Assembly (NCBI RefSeq): GCF_001637325.1 | Contig: NZ_LRXL01000052.1 | Location: forward strand, 1 to 64,000 | Reading direction: 5' to 3' | Origin: Cochleicola gelatinilyticus | Lineage (GTDB): Bacteria; Bacteroidota; Bacteroidia; Flavobacteriales; Flavobacteriaceae | Length of the DNA: 64,000 nt | Shown: piece by piece, positions 34,540 through 45,000 of the stretch | How positions within the stretch are numbered: the stretch's first letter is position 1 | How the letters are laid out: each line of letters opens with the position of its first letter | Program-made: the position numbers and the translations under genes | The notes under the pieces: model-generated | The model's database searches: none | The model's input: only the letters and a program-made list of their open reading frames with translations | Told to the model about the DNA's origin: nothing

Positions 34540-37044
34540 ATGGAACAGAACATTATTTATGTGCCTATCGCCCTTTCAATTTTAGGACTGATTTTTATGC
34601 TTATAAAAATGAGTTGGGTAAAAAAGCAACCTGCCGGTAGTGATCGGATGCAATTTATTTCTAAAAGTATAAAAGAAGGTGCATTGGCATTTTTAAATGC
34701 TGAATATCGATTATTAGTGATTTTTGCGGTCATTGCTGCTGTATTACTTTATGTGGTCTCAACCCTTGTGCCTTCAACGAGCTGGATGATCGTTCCCGCT
34801 TTTATCATTGGTGCTGTATTCTCTGCATTGGCAGGAAACATTGGGATGCGTATTGCAACTGAAGCTAATGCACGTACTGCCGAAGCTGCTAAAACAAGTT
34901 TGCCACAGGCGCTAAAAGTTTCTTTTGGTGGTGGAACCGTTATGGGGCTTGGTGTTGCGGGTCTTGCCGTTTTAGGACTGAGTTTGTTCTTTATGTTTTT
35001 TGTTGGAAATTTCATGGGGAACGACGGAACTTTCTATGATAATATGACAGTGGTGTTGGAAGCCTTAGCAGGTTTTTCATTGGGAGCTGAATCCATCGCT
35101 TTATTCGCCCGTGTTGGGGGAGGTATTTATACGAAAGCTGCCGATGTAGGAGCAGATCTTGTTGGAAAAGTAGAGGCTGGAATCCCAGAAGACGACCCTA
35201 GAAACCCTGCAACAATTGCAGATAATGTTGGAGATAATGTAGGAGATGTAGCCGGAATGGGAGCGGATCTATTTGGATCGTACGTGGCAACTGTACTGGC
35301 CGCAATGGTACTAGGAAATTATGTGATTAGAGATATCGCAGCTTCTAATAATGGAGTTTTCACAGACGAATTTAATAACATGGGGCCTATCCTACTTCCA
35401 ATCGTAATTGCTGGAGTAGGAATTTTAGCATCCATTTTGGGAACGTTTTTAGTAGGAATAAAAAATAACGATGCTAAGGAACCACAGGTTCAGAGAGCAT
35501 TAGATATGGGTAACTGGGCCGCTATTTTACTTACCTTGGTGGCAAGTTGGTTTTTAATAGACTGGATGCTGCCAGAAACAATGAACATGAAATTTTTTGG
35601 AGAAGGAGTAAAAGAGATCCCATCCATTAATGTATTCTGGTCTGCGTGTATTGGTCTTGCCGTTGGTGCGTTGATCTCTATGGTAACCGCATATTATACG
35701 AGCTTAGGGAAAAAGCCAGTTATGGATATTGTACGAAATTCTTCGACTGGAGCCGCTACGAATATAATCGCAGGATTAGCAGTAGGAATGTACTCTACTT
35801 TCGCATCAGTTATTTTATTTGCAGCTGCGATCTACGGTTCTTACGAATTAGCAGGATTTTATGGAGTTGCATTGGCAGCTTCAGCGATGATGGCAACTAC
35901 GGCAATGCAATTAGCAATCGATGCTTTTGGACCTATTGCAGATAACGCAGGGGGTGTAGCAGAAATGAGTGAATTGGAGCCGCATGTTCGTGAACGTACA
36001 GATATTTTAGATTCTGTAGGTAACACAACAGCAGCGGTAGGGAAAGGATTTGCAATTGCTTCTGCAGCACTAACCGCTTTAGCACTATTCGCTGCTTACG
36101 TAACATTTACAGGTATCGACGGAATCAATATTTTCCGTGCCGATGTATTAGCAATGTTATTTGTAGGTGGAATGATCCCTGTAGTGTTTTCTGCAATGGC
36201 AATGAAATCGGTGGGTAAAGCAGCGATGGAAATGGTACAGGAAGTACGTCGACAGTTCCGTGAGATTCCTGGAATTATGGAAGGTACTGCTACACCCGAA
36301 TATGCAAAATGTGTTGATATTTCAACCAAAGCAGCATTAAAAGAAATGATCCTTCCTGGATTATTAACTATTATTACTCCTATTCTTATTGGATTGATCT
36401 TTGGAGCTGAACCTTTAGGTGGTTACATGGCAGGTGTTTGTGTAAGTGGTGTAATGTGGGCGATCTTTCAAAACAATGCAGGAGGTGCCTGGGATAATGC
36501 TAAGAAATCGTTCGAAGCAGGAGTAATGATTAATGGAGAAATGACTTATAAGGGAAGTGACGCTCACAAAGCAGCCGTTACTGGAGATACCGTTGGAGAT
36601 CCATTTAAAGATACTTCTGGGCCTTCTATGAACATTCTTATTAAACTAACCTGTCTTGTGGGATTGGTGATCGCACCGCTTCTTGGTGGGCATGCTACCG
36701 AAGATACCGTTGTTGTAGAAACTGTAGCTTCAGATGAAATGGTTTTTATTTCTGAAGATGGTACACGCACCGTTTTAACTACAGAACAAGTGAATGAAAT
36801 TCAGAATAAGACCAATGTAGTTGATAATGCAAATGGTGAAAGTTTGAAAGATAAAACGGAAACTTTTGTAGAAATGCTTAAGAATGATAACAACGATCAA
36901 GTAACAGCAAATGTTGAGATTCGACGTACTGTAGATGGTGTGACCACAATCGATAAGAAAACCTTTACGGGAACTGAAGATGAAGTGCGTGATCAACTAA
37001 AGGATGTTGAAGACATAAAAATAAAAATTAAAGATAAAAGCTAA
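34540..37044 (+). CDS. hppA: Membrane-bound pyrophosphatase, ion-pumping, K+-dependent type
   Basis: An 834-residue protein with about 16 membrane helices. Pyrophosphate and Mg-binding [44 protein letters not shown] spans about 190-233. [10 protein letters not shown] has Ala at the position that marks the K+-dependent class. It pumps Na+ and/or H+ using pyrophosphate. The last 95 residues, after [10 protein letters not shown], form a charged soluble tail ([18 protein letters not shown] to KIKIKDKS) not present in standard members. It may act with ppa upstream in pyrophosphate balance. Confidence 0.93.
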   Translation: MEQNIIYVPIALSILGLIFMLIKMSWVKKQPAGSDRMQFISKSIKEGALAFLNAEYRLLVIFAVIAAVLLYVVSTLVPSTSWMIVPAFIIGAVFSALAGNIGMRIATEANARTAEAAKTSLPQALKVSFGGGTVMGLGVAGLAVLGLSLFFMFFVGNFMGNDGTFYDNMTVVLEALAGFSLGAESIALFARVGGGIYTKAADVGADLVGKVEAGIPEDDPRNPATIADNVGDNVGDVAGMGADLFGSYVATVLAAMVLGNYVIRDIAASNNGVFTDEFNNMGPILLPIVIAGVGILASILGTFLVGIKNNDAKEPQVQRALDMGNWAAILLTLVASWFLIDWMLPETMNMKFFGEGVKEIPSINVFWSACIGLAVGALISMVTAYYTSLGKKPVMDIVRNSSTGAATNIIAGLAVGMYSTFASVILFAAAIYGSYELAGFYGVALAASAMMATTAMQLAIDAFGPIADNAGGVAEMSELEPHVRERTDILDSVGNTTAAVGKGFAIASAALTALALFAAYVTFTGIDGINIFRADVLAMLFVGGMIPVVFSAMAMKSVGKAAMEMVQEVRRQFREIPGIMEGTATPEYAKCVDISTKAALKEMILPGLLTIITPILIGLIFGAEPLGGYMAGVCVSGVMWAIFQNNAGGAWDNAKKSFEAGVMINGEMTYKGSDAHKAAVTGDTVGDPFKDTSGPSMNILIKLTCLVGLVIAPLLGGHATEDTVVVETVASDEMVFISEDGTRTVLTTEQVNEIQNKTNVVDNANGESLKDKTETFVEMLKNDNNDQVTANVEIRRTVDGVTTIDKKTFTGTEDEVRDQLKDVEDIKIKIKDKS

Positions 37045-37061
37045 TTTTATTTAATTCAGTT

Positions 37062-37095
37062 AAAACCCTGCCTATAAACGGCAGGGTTTTTTTAT
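37062..37095 (+). terminator. Terminator of hppA
   Basis: An 11-bp stem AAAACCCTGCC/GGCAGGGTTTT (37062-37072 with 37080-37090) with a 7-base loop, running into a T tract. Confidence 0.92.
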
Positions 37096-37116
37096 GGATT
37101 TTAGTATTTTAGTTAT

Positions 37117-38385
37117 ATGATGAATTACGAAGATTTAATAACATTAGGAATTGCATTTGGTTTGGGGATGCTTGTTGGTCTACAGCGTCAGACATCCGAT
37201 AAAGAAATGGCGGGCGTACGTACTTTTACACTAATCGCAGTGCTAGGAGTTGTCTCAGGTTTCTTAACCAGAGAATTCGATAATCCTTTTATTTTGCCTG
37301 TATTAGGGCTTTGTCTAACTGCTTTATTAATTGTCGCTAATATTATTAAACTGAAAAAATTTACTGAAGCAGATGTGGGGCAGACCACCGAGGTTGCTGC
37401 ATTATTAATGTTTGCTATAGGAGCATATTTAGTACTAGGGAGCCAAATAATAGGGGCTGTAGTGGGCGGAACGATGGCAATTTTACTCTATGTGAAAGAG
37501 CATCTTCACGATTTTATTGAAAAACTTAAAGAAAAAGATCTCGCGGCAATCATGACGTTTGCCGGTATTTCCCTAGTGATTTTACCCATACTTCCCGATA
37601 AAACCTTCGGCCCTTTCGATGTTCTAAACCCTAGAAATATCTGGATGATGGTCACATTGATTGTAGGTATAAGTGTGATAGGGTATTTCATTTATAAATT
37701 CGTAGGCAAAAATGTAGGGATCATCTCTAATGGTATTTTGGGAGGTCTTATAAGTAGTACTGCAACAACGGTAAGTTATGCGAGAAAGACTACAAATTCA
37801 AAGAACATTAGTAAACTTGCAGCTTTTGTAATTACCGCAGCATCTACTATTGCATTGGCTCGCGTATTGGTTGAGGTTGGAGTCATAATACCAGAAAAAC
37901 TTCCACAAATTATACTCCCCATTCTTCTTGAATTTATAATTATGACGATACTCTGTGTAGGATTGTTCTATTTAATAAATAAAGAAAAGAATGACGACAA
38001 GATGCCAGAGCCAGAAAATCCGGCACAGTTTAAAAGTGCGTTGATCTTTGGATTATTATATGGTTTAATTTTATTAGCAGTAGCATTTACTAAAGAAGAA
38101 TTTGGAAACAATGCATTGTACATAGTTGCCATTATTAGCGGTCTCACCGATGTAGATGCCATTACTTTGTCACTCTCTCAATTAATGAAAGGTGGCGGCT
38201 TAGAAACCGCTACTGGATGGCGGCTTATATTACTAGCATCTCTTTCTAATTTATTATTCAAAGGAATTATGGCAGCGATCCTCGGAACACGACAATTGTT
38301 GAAATGGATTTCGTTATCTTTCGGCATCTCAATCGCAACAGGGCTTCTCATTATATGGCTTTGGCCCGAAGGATGGCACTTTTAG
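37117..38385 (+). CDS. MgtC/SapB family membrane protein with DUF4010
   Basis: A 422-residue protein. The N-terminal MgtC-like module (ITLGIAFGLGMLVGLQRQ, then GVRTFTLIAVLGVVSGFL) is followed by DUF4010, with around 12 predicted membrane helices in all. SSTATTVSYARKT and SGLTDVDAITLSL are typical of DUF4010. Role unknown, possibly ion transport. The start could equally be the next Met at 37120. Confidence 0.88.
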   Translation: MMNYEDLITLGIAFGLGMLVGLQRQTSDKEMAGVRTFTLIAVLGVVSGFLTREFDNPFILPVLGLCLTALLIVANIIKLKKFTEADVGQTTEVAALLMFAIGAYLVLGSQIIGAVVGGTMAILLYVKEHLHDFIEKLKEKDLAAIMTFAGISLVILPILPDKTFGPFDVLNPRNIWMMVTLIVGISVIGYFIYKFVGKNVGIISNGILGGLISSTATTVSYARKTTNSKNISKLAAFVITAASTIALARVLVEVGVIIPEKLPQIILPILLEFIIMTILCVGLFYLINKEKNDDKMPEPENPAQFKSALIFGLLYGLILLAVAFTKEEFGNNALYIVAIISGLTDVDAITLSLSQLMKGGGLETATGWRLILLASLSNLLFKGIMAAILGTRQLLKWISLSFGISIATGLLIIWLWPEGWHF

Positions 38386-38445
38386 CAGTAAGAGTTTGTA
38401 AAGTAGTTGTTTAAAAGAAAAAAAATCTAGTATCTCAAAGTATTT

Positions 38446-39462
38446 ATGGCATTATTTAAAAAAGATCCTTTACAGATCATTACATTTTCAAGTTATGGAA
38501 CCCCCACACATTTATATATTAGGGGTCGTGCTTTAGAAGATGAAAATATCGATTTAACTAAAAGAGGTTTTTTTTCATTACTTCGGAATACCTGGAAACG
38601 TTTTGAAACCGATGAAATAGCACATACTAAATTAAAAATAAAACTTCCTAACGATACATTTCTGTACGTTACCACCGATAAAAAGGGGTACTTTAAACTG
38701 AAAGCGGAGGTCCCAAATCTAAATGATCTCACCAATTCTGAAGGTTGGCTGCAATATGAAATTTCTTATGAAGATCCGCAACCAGGCAGAGTTATTAATA
38801 ATGACAATCGATTTGCGGGAGAAATGCTTATCCCTTCAGAAACAAGTAAATTTGGGGTTTGCAGTGATATCGATGATACCATTCTTCACACGGGAGTGAC
38901 ATCATTTTTAAAGTTAAAATTGGTGTTTAATACATTTTTTAAAAATGTAATGAAACGAAGTCCGTTAGAGGGAGCTGCTTCTTTTTATCAGTTGCTTCAT
39001 TTAGGGAAAACAGGAGAAGATGCTAATCCTATTTTCTATGTGAGCCATAGTCCGTGGAACTTATATCGATACCTCGCATTATTTCTTAAAGAACAAACAT
39101 TTCCAAAGGGTCCGGTGTTATTAAGAGACTTTCCGAAGCCATTCAGTAAAAAAGATTCTTCCGAAAAACCTCAGAAACAAAAAGAAATCATAGACATACT
39201 TACCACTTATCCCAACATGCAATTTATACTTATAGGAGACAGTGGAGAGCACGACGCTGATATTTATATAGAGATTGCAGAAGCCTTTCCGAAGCGTATA
39301 AAGGCAATTTACTTACGTAGTGTAAAGCATAAAAAGAAAATGCTTCGTATTCAAGGAATTTTCGACAGCTATAATAAGGTGCCTACACTCTTGGTTAAGA
39401 GTAGTGAAGAGGCAATAGAGCATGCTACAGCGCAAGAGTTTATAGCTGCGCCAAAATTGTAA
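38446..39462 (+). CDS. App1-like (DUF2183) phosphatase domain protein
   Basis: A 338-residue protein. The HAD-type phosphatase motif FGVCSDIDDTILHTGV (nucleophile Asp near 144), FYVSHSPWNLYRYL and LIGDSGEHDADIY define the App1/DUF2183 family, whose yeast founder is a phosphatidate phosphatase. No signal peptide. The N-terminal 110 residues form a beta-rich domain. The substrate here is not known. Confidence 0.88.
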   Translation: MALFKKDPLQIITFSSYGTPTHLYIRGRALEDENIDLTKRGFFSLLRNTWKRFETDEIAHTKLKIKLPNDTFLYVTTDKKGYFKLKAEVPNLNDLTNSEGWLQYEISYEDPQPGRVINNDNRFAGEMLIPSETSKFGVCSDIDDTILHTGVTSFLKLKLVFNTFFKNVMKRSPLEGAASFYQLLHLGKTGEDANPIFYVSHSPWNLYRYLALFLKEQTFPKGPVLLRDFPKPFSKKDSSEKPQKQKEIIDILTTYPNMQFILIGDSGEHDADIYIEIAEAFPKRIKAIYLRSVKHKKKMLRIQGIFDSYNKVPTLLVKSSEEAIEHATAQEFIAAPKL

Positions 39463-39488
39463 TGTTACTTCCAAAAGGATTTATTTAA

Positions 39489-39496
39489 TACTTTTG
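39489..39496 (+). promoter_or_regulatory. -7 box upstream of SpoU methyltransferase gene
   Basis: TACTTTTG matches TAnnTTTG, 53 bases before the ATG at 39550. Confidence 0.45.
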
Positions 39497-39549
39497 CACC
39501 TTGTTTATTTTAAATAGTTAGTGCTTTTTATCTACCAAAGTAAGTTGAT

Positions 39550-40011
39550 ATGCAACCTAATAATTTTACTACTTCATTTTTTGGTATCGGAATTCAGAAC
39601 GGAAAAACTCCCAAAAATTTAGGAGTGCTATGGCGAACGGCTCAAAATATGGGAGCGAGTTTTATTTTTACTATTGGCAATCGGTATGCAAATCAGGCAT
39701 GTGATACTCATAACTCTGTAAAATCGTTGCCGTATTATCATTACAAAACTTTCGACGATTTTTACGAACATCTACCAAAAGGGGTGCGTATTGTAGGAGT
39801 TGAAAAAACGGAAAGTGCTAACAACTTAGAAGAGTTTAAACACCCAAAAAGGTGCGTGTATCTCTTAGGGGCAGAAGACCATGGACTTTCGAATCGAGCG
39901 ATTGAGAAAGCTCATTTTTTAGTTCAGTTTCCTTCAGAATATAGTTTAAATGTAGCGGTAGCGGGAAGTATTGTTTTATACGATCGTAGTCGAAATAAAC
40001 CCAGACAATAA
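39550..40011 (+). CDS. SpoU (TrmH) family RNA methyltransferase
   Basis: A 153-residue SPOUT-fold enzyme: IQNGKTPKNLGVLWRTAQNMGASFIFTIG at the start, then the SAM-binding knot VYLLGAEDHGLSNRAI and LNVAVAGSIVLYDR. It probably 2'-O-methylates tRNA or rRNA, and the target nucleotide is not known. Single gene with its own promoter box and terminator. Confidence 0.9.
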   Translation: MQPNNFTTSFFGIGIQNGKTPKNLGVLWRTAQNMGASFIFTIGNRYANQACDTHNSVKSLPYYHYKTFDDFYEHLPKGVRIVGVEKTESANNLEEFKHPKRCVYLLGAEDHGLSNRAIEKAHFLVQFPSEYSLNVAVAGSIVLYDRSRNKPRQ

Positions 40012-40027
40012 TATAAAATTCAGAATA

Positions 40028-40066
40028 AAAAAACCCATTCCGGCAACGGTGGAATGGGTTCTTTTC
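40028..40066 (+). terminator. Terminator after SpoU methyltransferase gene
   Basis: A perfect 10-bp stem AACCCATTCC/GGAATGGGTT (40032-40041 with 40051-40060) with a 9-base loop and CTTTTC tail. Confidence 0.85.
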
Positions 40067-40274
40067 ATAACAAAATTTATAACGGTAGCTGCTTAAGTGC
40101 TCATTTTCTAATTAGAAAACATGCTGAGTTCCGCTAAAGTAAAAGTAACATCAAAAAACAATTCTCTTTAACGGAAATAAATTTAATTGTAACTCATTAG
40201 ATTTCAGTTTGCTAAATTTTTATACAAACTGTCGTTTATTTTAAATGTATCTTGGAGAGAAAATAAATTTTAGA

Positions 40275-41522
40275 ATGGATTACTTCTTTATTATTACCGT
40301 GCTTGTCGTCATGGCTGCTGTTTTTGGATATATTAATGTGCGGTTTTTAAAGCTTCCAAATACGATTGGCTTGATGCTCATCACTATAGTTTTTACACTC
40401 GGAATTTTCGGCCTTAGTTATTTCGACCCTACATTACTTAATGCTGAGAAGTATATTTTAGCCCAAATAGATTTTAGAACTGTGCTGCTTGATATTATGT
40501 TAAGCTTTCTATTATTTGCAGGAGCCCTACATACCAATTTTGAGCAGCTCAAGGTACAACGTTGGCCAGTGTTGGTATTTGCAACTCTAGGAATATTAGT
40601 ATCAACTTTTTTGGTAGGTGTTGGAATGTATTATGTGCTGCAGGTTATTGGTTTAAACGTAGATTTTATTTATTGTTTGCTTTTTGGAGCATTGATCTCT
40701 CCAACCGATCCTATTGCTGTTTTGGGTATTTTAAAGAAAGCAGGAGCTCCTAAAAATCTTGAAGCAAAAATAGTGGGAGAGTCTTTATTTAATGACGGAG
40801 TGGGAGTAGTGATATTTATAACTATTTTTCAAATTGCTTCCTCTGGAAACGGAGTGGTAGACCCTATTCAGATTGTAGAATTATTTGCTACCGAAGTTAT
40901 TGGTGGTATTGCACTAGGTCTCCTTATTGGATTTGTTACTTATCGACTTTTAAAATCGATAGACGATTATGATATCGAGGTTATTATTACTCTGGCGGCA
41001 GTGATGCTAGGGACAGTTATAGCTCAATATTTTCATTTATCAGCTCCTTTAGCAATGGTTACGGCGGGACTCATAGTTGGCAACGATACGGTCCGTGCTT
41101 CTACCATGTCTGAAGTTACAGAATCGTATGTAGACAAGTTTTGGGAACTATTAGACATATTACTAAATACTATTTTGTTTGTGCTTATTGGGATGGAAAT
41201 GCTGGTGCTCTCTTTTGAAGGAAGCTATATTATGGCTGGTTTAATCGCAATTCCATTAATACTTGCTTGCAGATATACATCGCTATTACTGCCAATAAAT
41301 TTCTTTAAAGAGAAACTTAACTTTGCTCCTAAAACAAATCTTATTATGACATGGGGTGGCTTACGTGGAGGAATTTCTATTGCGCTGGCCTTGGGGTTAA
41401 CAAACGAAATGCATCGGGAACTTTTTCTGGTCATCACATATGTTGTCGTTGTTTTCTCTATATTAGTACAAGGACTTACTGTAGGTACATTAGTGAAAAA
41501 GATAAATGAGATTTATAAATGA
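40275..41522 (+). CDS. Cation:proton antiporter, NhaP/CPA1 type
   Basis: 415 residues from the ATG at 40275 ([12 protein letters not shown]). 40245 would add ten residues before the first helix. Around 12 membrane helices, with the [16 protein letters not shown] motif and the [10 protein letters not shown] stretch carrying the ion-binding Asp of CPA1 antiporters, and [15 protein letters not shown] near the end. It likely exchanges Na+ for H+. Its 3' end overlaps the convergent response regulator by 10 bases. Confidence 0.9.
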   Translation: MDYFFIITVLVVMAAVFGYINVRFLKLPNTIGLMLITIVFTLGIFGLSYFDPTLLNAEKYILAQIDFRTVLLDIMLSFLLFAGALHTNFEQLKVQRWPVLVFATLGILVSTFLVGVGMYYVLQVIGLNVDFIYCLLFGALISPTDPIAVLGILKKAGAPKNLEAKIVGESLFNDGVGVVIFITIFQIASSGNGVVDPIQIVELFATEVIGGIALGLLIGFVTYRLLKSIDDYDIEVIITLAAVMLGTVIAQYFHLSAPLAMVTAGLIVGNDTVRASTMSEVTESYVDKFWELLDILLNTILFVLIGMEMLVLSFEGSYIMAGLIAIPLILACRYTSLLLPINFFKEKLNFAPKTNLIMTWGGLRGGISIALALGLTNEMHRELFLVITYVVVVFSILVQGLTVGTLVKKINEIYK

Positions 41523-41905
41523 TTAAAAACTTCTTTTAATTTTTTACTGTTTAGAGGTTTTGTAATATAGCCTTCGACATTGGAGTGATCTTTAGTGCGT
41601 TTAAAGTCTTCGGGATCTATGGAAGAAGTAACTATAAAGGTTTTTATTTTCTTAAGCTCTGAATTGCTTGAGACTTCCTTTAAAAACTCCCAGCCATCCA
41701 TAATAGGCATATTTAAGTCGAGTAAAATTATATCTGGTACTTGGTCTTGATTTTCCATTCTTGCAGTTAGACCTTTTACCGCTTCCAGACCATTATGATA
41801 GAGTATAAAATCTTCGCAAAAATCCATTTTACCCAAAAGATGTTTAAGTGTGTAAATAAAAATTTTATCATCATCGATAATACAAACTGATTTTACTTTA
41901 TTCAT
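41513..41905 (-). CDS. Single-domain response regulator
   Basis: A 130-residue receiver domain alone: acidic DDD at 11-13, phosphorylated Asp63 ([11 protein letters not shown]), a Thr/Ser near 93 and the conserved Lys in YITKPL. No output domain, so it works as a relay or by binding a partner. Its start overlaps the end of the histidine kinase by eight bases, so the two are a pair. Confidence 0.93.
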   Translation of the reverse strand: MNKVKSVCIIDDDKIFIYTLKHLLGKMDFCEDFILYHNGLEAVKGLTARMENQDQVPDIILLDLNMPIMDGWEFLKEVSSNSELKKIKTFIVTSSIDPEDFKRTKDHSNVEGYITKPLNSKKLKEVFNHL

Positions 41906-43760
41906 GTTGTAAAAAGACTTTAAAGATAGTGCCTACATTTACCGTACTTTCAATTTCAATGTGCCCTCCCATAGCTTCTGCTTGATGTTTGCAAATAAAG
42001 AGTCCAACCCCACGTGCTTCAATATGTTTGTGGAACGTTTTATACATTCCAAAGAGCTTGTTTTTATTTTTTTCTAAATCGATTCCTAAGCCATTATCTT
42101 CAAAAGTAAGTATTCCAAAGAGGTCTTCTTTTGTGTACGTTATCTTCAGAAAGCTTGTTCGTTCAGGAGAAGAAAATTTTATAGCATTATCTACCAAATT
42201 GTGAATAATACTTTCTAAATATGTTTTAATGCCCAAGATATGGGTTGTTTCATTAATTGAATTTGTAATGGAAACCTTATGTTTGGCTGCATTCATTTCA
42301 GCATTAATTAGTGCCGTTTTAAGTACTTCATTTAAATCTACCTTTATAAAATCACAGCTCGGTGTCGAGTTTATTAATATTACATCATTAAGGTGATAAA
42401 TAGCACTATTTAATCGCTCAGTTGTTTTTCTTATATAATCGAATGTGGTAGTATTTCTTAAAGATGGATTTTCTTCTTCTAACATTTCTAAAAGCATTTC
42501 AGAATTGCCGTAGTGAGATCGTAGGTTGTGAGATACAATTTGAGCGAAGTTCTTTAATCTTTGATTTTGTTCTTTAGTTACTCTTAATAATGCGTTTATT
42601 TCTTTTTCTTTTGCTTTTGTTTTATCTTCAGTAATGTCTAAAGAATAGATTAAAATTCCCCCTATTTTGTTTTCAGAATTATACCAAGGTTTAATTTCCC
42701 AAATAAGCCAAATTTCTTTACCATTTTTATCTACAAATAATTCTTCACCAGATCTTTTGGTTTCTCCTTGAAGACATAGTGCATAGATATCTTTCCAGCG
42801 TTGTTGAAGATTGGGAAAAAAATCTAAATGTGATTTTCCAATGAAATTTTTGCTGTCAATGTTGTAATTAGTAAGCCATTTTTTAGAAGCAGCTAAATAA
42901 TTTAGGTTCCTGTCAAGCATTGCCGTAGCAGAAGGGATCTCGGCAATAAACGATTTTTTTATTTCCACTTCCTTTTTTTCCTTGTCGATATCTTCTCGAT
43001 ATCCATATATCCATTCTGGCTCTCCGTCCTCGGTATAGGAGACAATCACAGCTTTACTACGCATCCAAATCCAGTGTCCATTTTTATGTTTCATCCGGAT
43101 TTCTGTTTCGTAAAATGGAGATTTTCCTTCTAGATAGGTTACAAAATTTTCTCTAGCCCTTGTTAATTCATCTGGATGTAATACCGTTCTTATTTCCTCA
43201 ATGCTTGTTGGGTTAAATTCATCAAGGCTATACCCTAAAAGTTTAACCCAGGTTTCATTATATTCAAATTTTCTTGTGGTATTGTCACATCGCCATGCGG
43301 CGAGATTTGTGTTTTCGAAAAGTTTTTGGTAGATGGCAAGTTTTGTGTCCCGTTTTACTTGCTGATAAGACTGCTTTTTAAAACAACATAAAAGGTACGT
43401 ATGTTCGTTTGTTTTTAATTTAACTCCTAAATATGTAAAAGGAATTTTAATTTTTTCAAAATTTTTAAGAGTAACGTCTCCCTTAAAATTAGAAGAATCG
43501 CTACACTTTTTTTCTAAAGCAGATGAAATCATTCTTTGATCATCTTTTTCGGTAAATACATTAAAAGCTTGATGATCTCGCGTAGTATCAGTATACCCTA
43601 AGGTATTCGATAGGGCAGTATTTATGAATTTGTTTGAAGAATTCTGAATATTGAAAAAGCAATACCCATCACTATCGGAATTGTATAAAAACTCAAAAAC
43701 AGAGGTGTTTTTCTTCACTAAAGAGTGTAACCTTTCAGTTAGATCTTCAGATATAGACAT
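41898..43760 (-). CDS. PAS-domain sensor histidine kinase
   Basis: 620 residues from the ATG at 43760. 43790 and 43826 are also possible. Three PAS-like regions (about 20-130, 146-265, 275-380), the second followed by a PAC stretch (EIRMKHKNGHWIWMRSKAV), then a HisKA-type helix pair with phospho-acceptor His411 (IVSHNLRSHYG), and an ATPase domain with DNAIKFSSP, FEDNGLGID and RGVGLFICK. No membrane helix, so it is a cytoplasmic sensor. It probably phosphorylates the receiver encoded next to it. The signal is unknown. Confidence 0.9.
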   Translation of the reverse strand: MSISEDLTERLHSLVKKNTSVFEFLYNSDSDGYCFFNIQNSSNKFINTALSNTLGYTDTTRDHQAFNVFTEKDDQRMISSALEKKCSDSSNFKGDVTLKNFEKIKIPFTYLGVKLKTNEHTYLLCCFKKQSYQQVKRDTKLAIYQKLFENTNLAAWRCDNTTRKFEYNETWVKLLGYSLDEFNPTSIEEIRTVLHPDELTRARENFVTYLEGKSPFYETEIRMKHKNGHWIWMRSKAVIVSYTEDGEPEWIYGYREDIDKEKKEVEIKKSFIAEIPSATAMLDRNLNYLAASKKWLTNYNIDSKNFIGKSHLDFFPNLQQRWKDIYALCLQGETKRSGEELFVDKNGKEIWLIWEIKPWYNSENKIGGILIYSLDITEDKTKAKEKEINALLRVTKEQNQRLKNFAQIVSHNLRSHYGNSEMLLEMLEEENPSLRNTTTFDYIRKTTERLNSAIYHLNDVILINSTPSCDFIKVDLNEVLKTALINAEMNAAKHKVSITNSINETTHILGIKTYLESIIHNLVDNAIKFSSPERTSFLKITYTKEDLFGILTFEDNGLGIDLEKNKNKLFGMYKTFHKHIEARGVGLFICKHQAEAMGGHIEIESTVNVGTIFKVFLQHE

Positions 43761-44036
43761 ATTATTTGCTTTTGTAAACGGTGACCCCATTATTAACCGA
43801 ATAAAATTGAAGTGGTTTAAGACCACAATTACTTTAAAAAAAGTATTGCTAAAATAGTACTAGGGAGCGTTGAGCAATATACATGTTTTTTTTAAAAAAC
43901 AGGCGTTTTATCTATATTTATTGCGTTTTATAGATGTTTTTGTAAGTGCTTTTAAAAAATATGATAAATCATAAAGGTTAAAAAGACTTTATATGGCATT
44001 ATAAAAACATATAAACCTTCAACCTGTTTATTTCCC

Positions 44037-44044
44037 TATCTTTG
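44037..44044 (+). promoter_or_regulatory. -7 box of era
   Basis: TATCTTTG matches TAnnTTTG. It covers the in-frame ATG at 44042, so translation starts at 44060 instead. Confidence 0.5.
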
Positions 44045-44059
44045 TATAAAAAAGAAAGA

Positions 44060-44944
44060 ATGGCACATAAGGCTGGATTTGTAAACATAATTGGAAACCC
44101 GAATGTAGGGAAAAGTACACTCATGAATGCCTTTGTAGGGGAACGACTTTCTATTATTACCTCAAAAGCCCAGACCACACGGCATCGGATATTGGGGATC
44201 GTAAATGGAGAGGATTTTCAAGTGCTTTTAAGCGATACTCCCGGAATTATTAAACCTGCCTACCAATTACAAGAAAGCATGATGGATTTTGTAAAATCTG
44301 CTTTCGAAGATGCCGATGTGTTACTCTATTTAGTAGAATTAGGGGAAAAAGAATTAAAAGATGAAGCTTTTTTCAATAAAATTACCAATGCTAAAATTCC
44401 TGTACTATTACTAATTAATAAAATTGACAAAGGAAACGAAGCGTTGCTTACTGAAGCCCTTGCATTGTGGGAAAAAAAGGTTCCTAATGCGAAAATTTTT
44501 GCTATCTCAGCCTTAGAAGGATTTGGAGTGCCCGAAGTATTTTCAACCATCATCGAACTCTTACCAGAATCTCCAGCATTTTACCCAAAAGACCAACTAA
44601 CAGACAAACCAGAACGTTTTTTTGTGAACGAAGCCATTCGCGAAAAAATCTTGATTCATTACAAAAAAGAGATCCCATACGCAGTAGAAATAGACACAGA
44701 GGAGTTTTTTGAAGACGAAAACATTATTCGAATTCGAAGTGTAATTATGGTTGAGCGAGAAACCCAAAAAGGAATTATTATTGGCCACAAAGGTTCAGCG
44801 ATTAAGCGAGTTGGGATCGAAGCGCGAAAAGATCTAGAGAAATTCTTCGGAAAACAAATTCACCTTGAATTATATGTAAAAGTGAATAAAAACTGGCGTA
44901 ACGATGATCGTCAATTGCGTCGCTTCGGATATCAGAATAAATAA
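44060..44944 (+). CDS. era: GTPase Era
   Basis: 294 residues from the ATG at 44060. G1 GNPNVGKST (12-20), switch region with TTRHRILGI, DTPG, NKID and a SAL motif form the GTPase domain. The C-terminal KH domain (IIIGHKGSAIKRVGIEARKDLEKF) binds the 3' end of 16S rRNA during 30S assembly. Full length. Confidence 0.96.
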   Translation: MAHKAGFVNIIGNPNVGKSTLMNAFVGERLSIITSKAQTTRHRILGIVNGEDFQVLLSDTPGIIKPAYQLQESMMDFVKSAFEDADVLLYLVELGEKELKDEAFFNKITNAKIPVLLLINKIDKGNEALLTEALALWEKKVPNAKIFAISALEGFGVPEVFSTIIELLPESPAFYPKDQLTDKPERFFVNEAIREKILIHYKKEIPYAVEIDTEEFFEDENIIRIRSVIMVERETQKGIIIGHKGSAIKRVGIEARKDLEKFFGKQIHLELYVKVNKNWRNDDRQLRRFGYQNK

Positions 44945-45000
44945 TAATAACTCTTGATTGCTTTATTGGATTTTTTCTGAAACCTTTTTTATTCTCTTAT

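Noticed and set aside
35646-35945. Plus-strand frame inside hppA
   Set aside because: Alternative frame within a strongly conserved gene.
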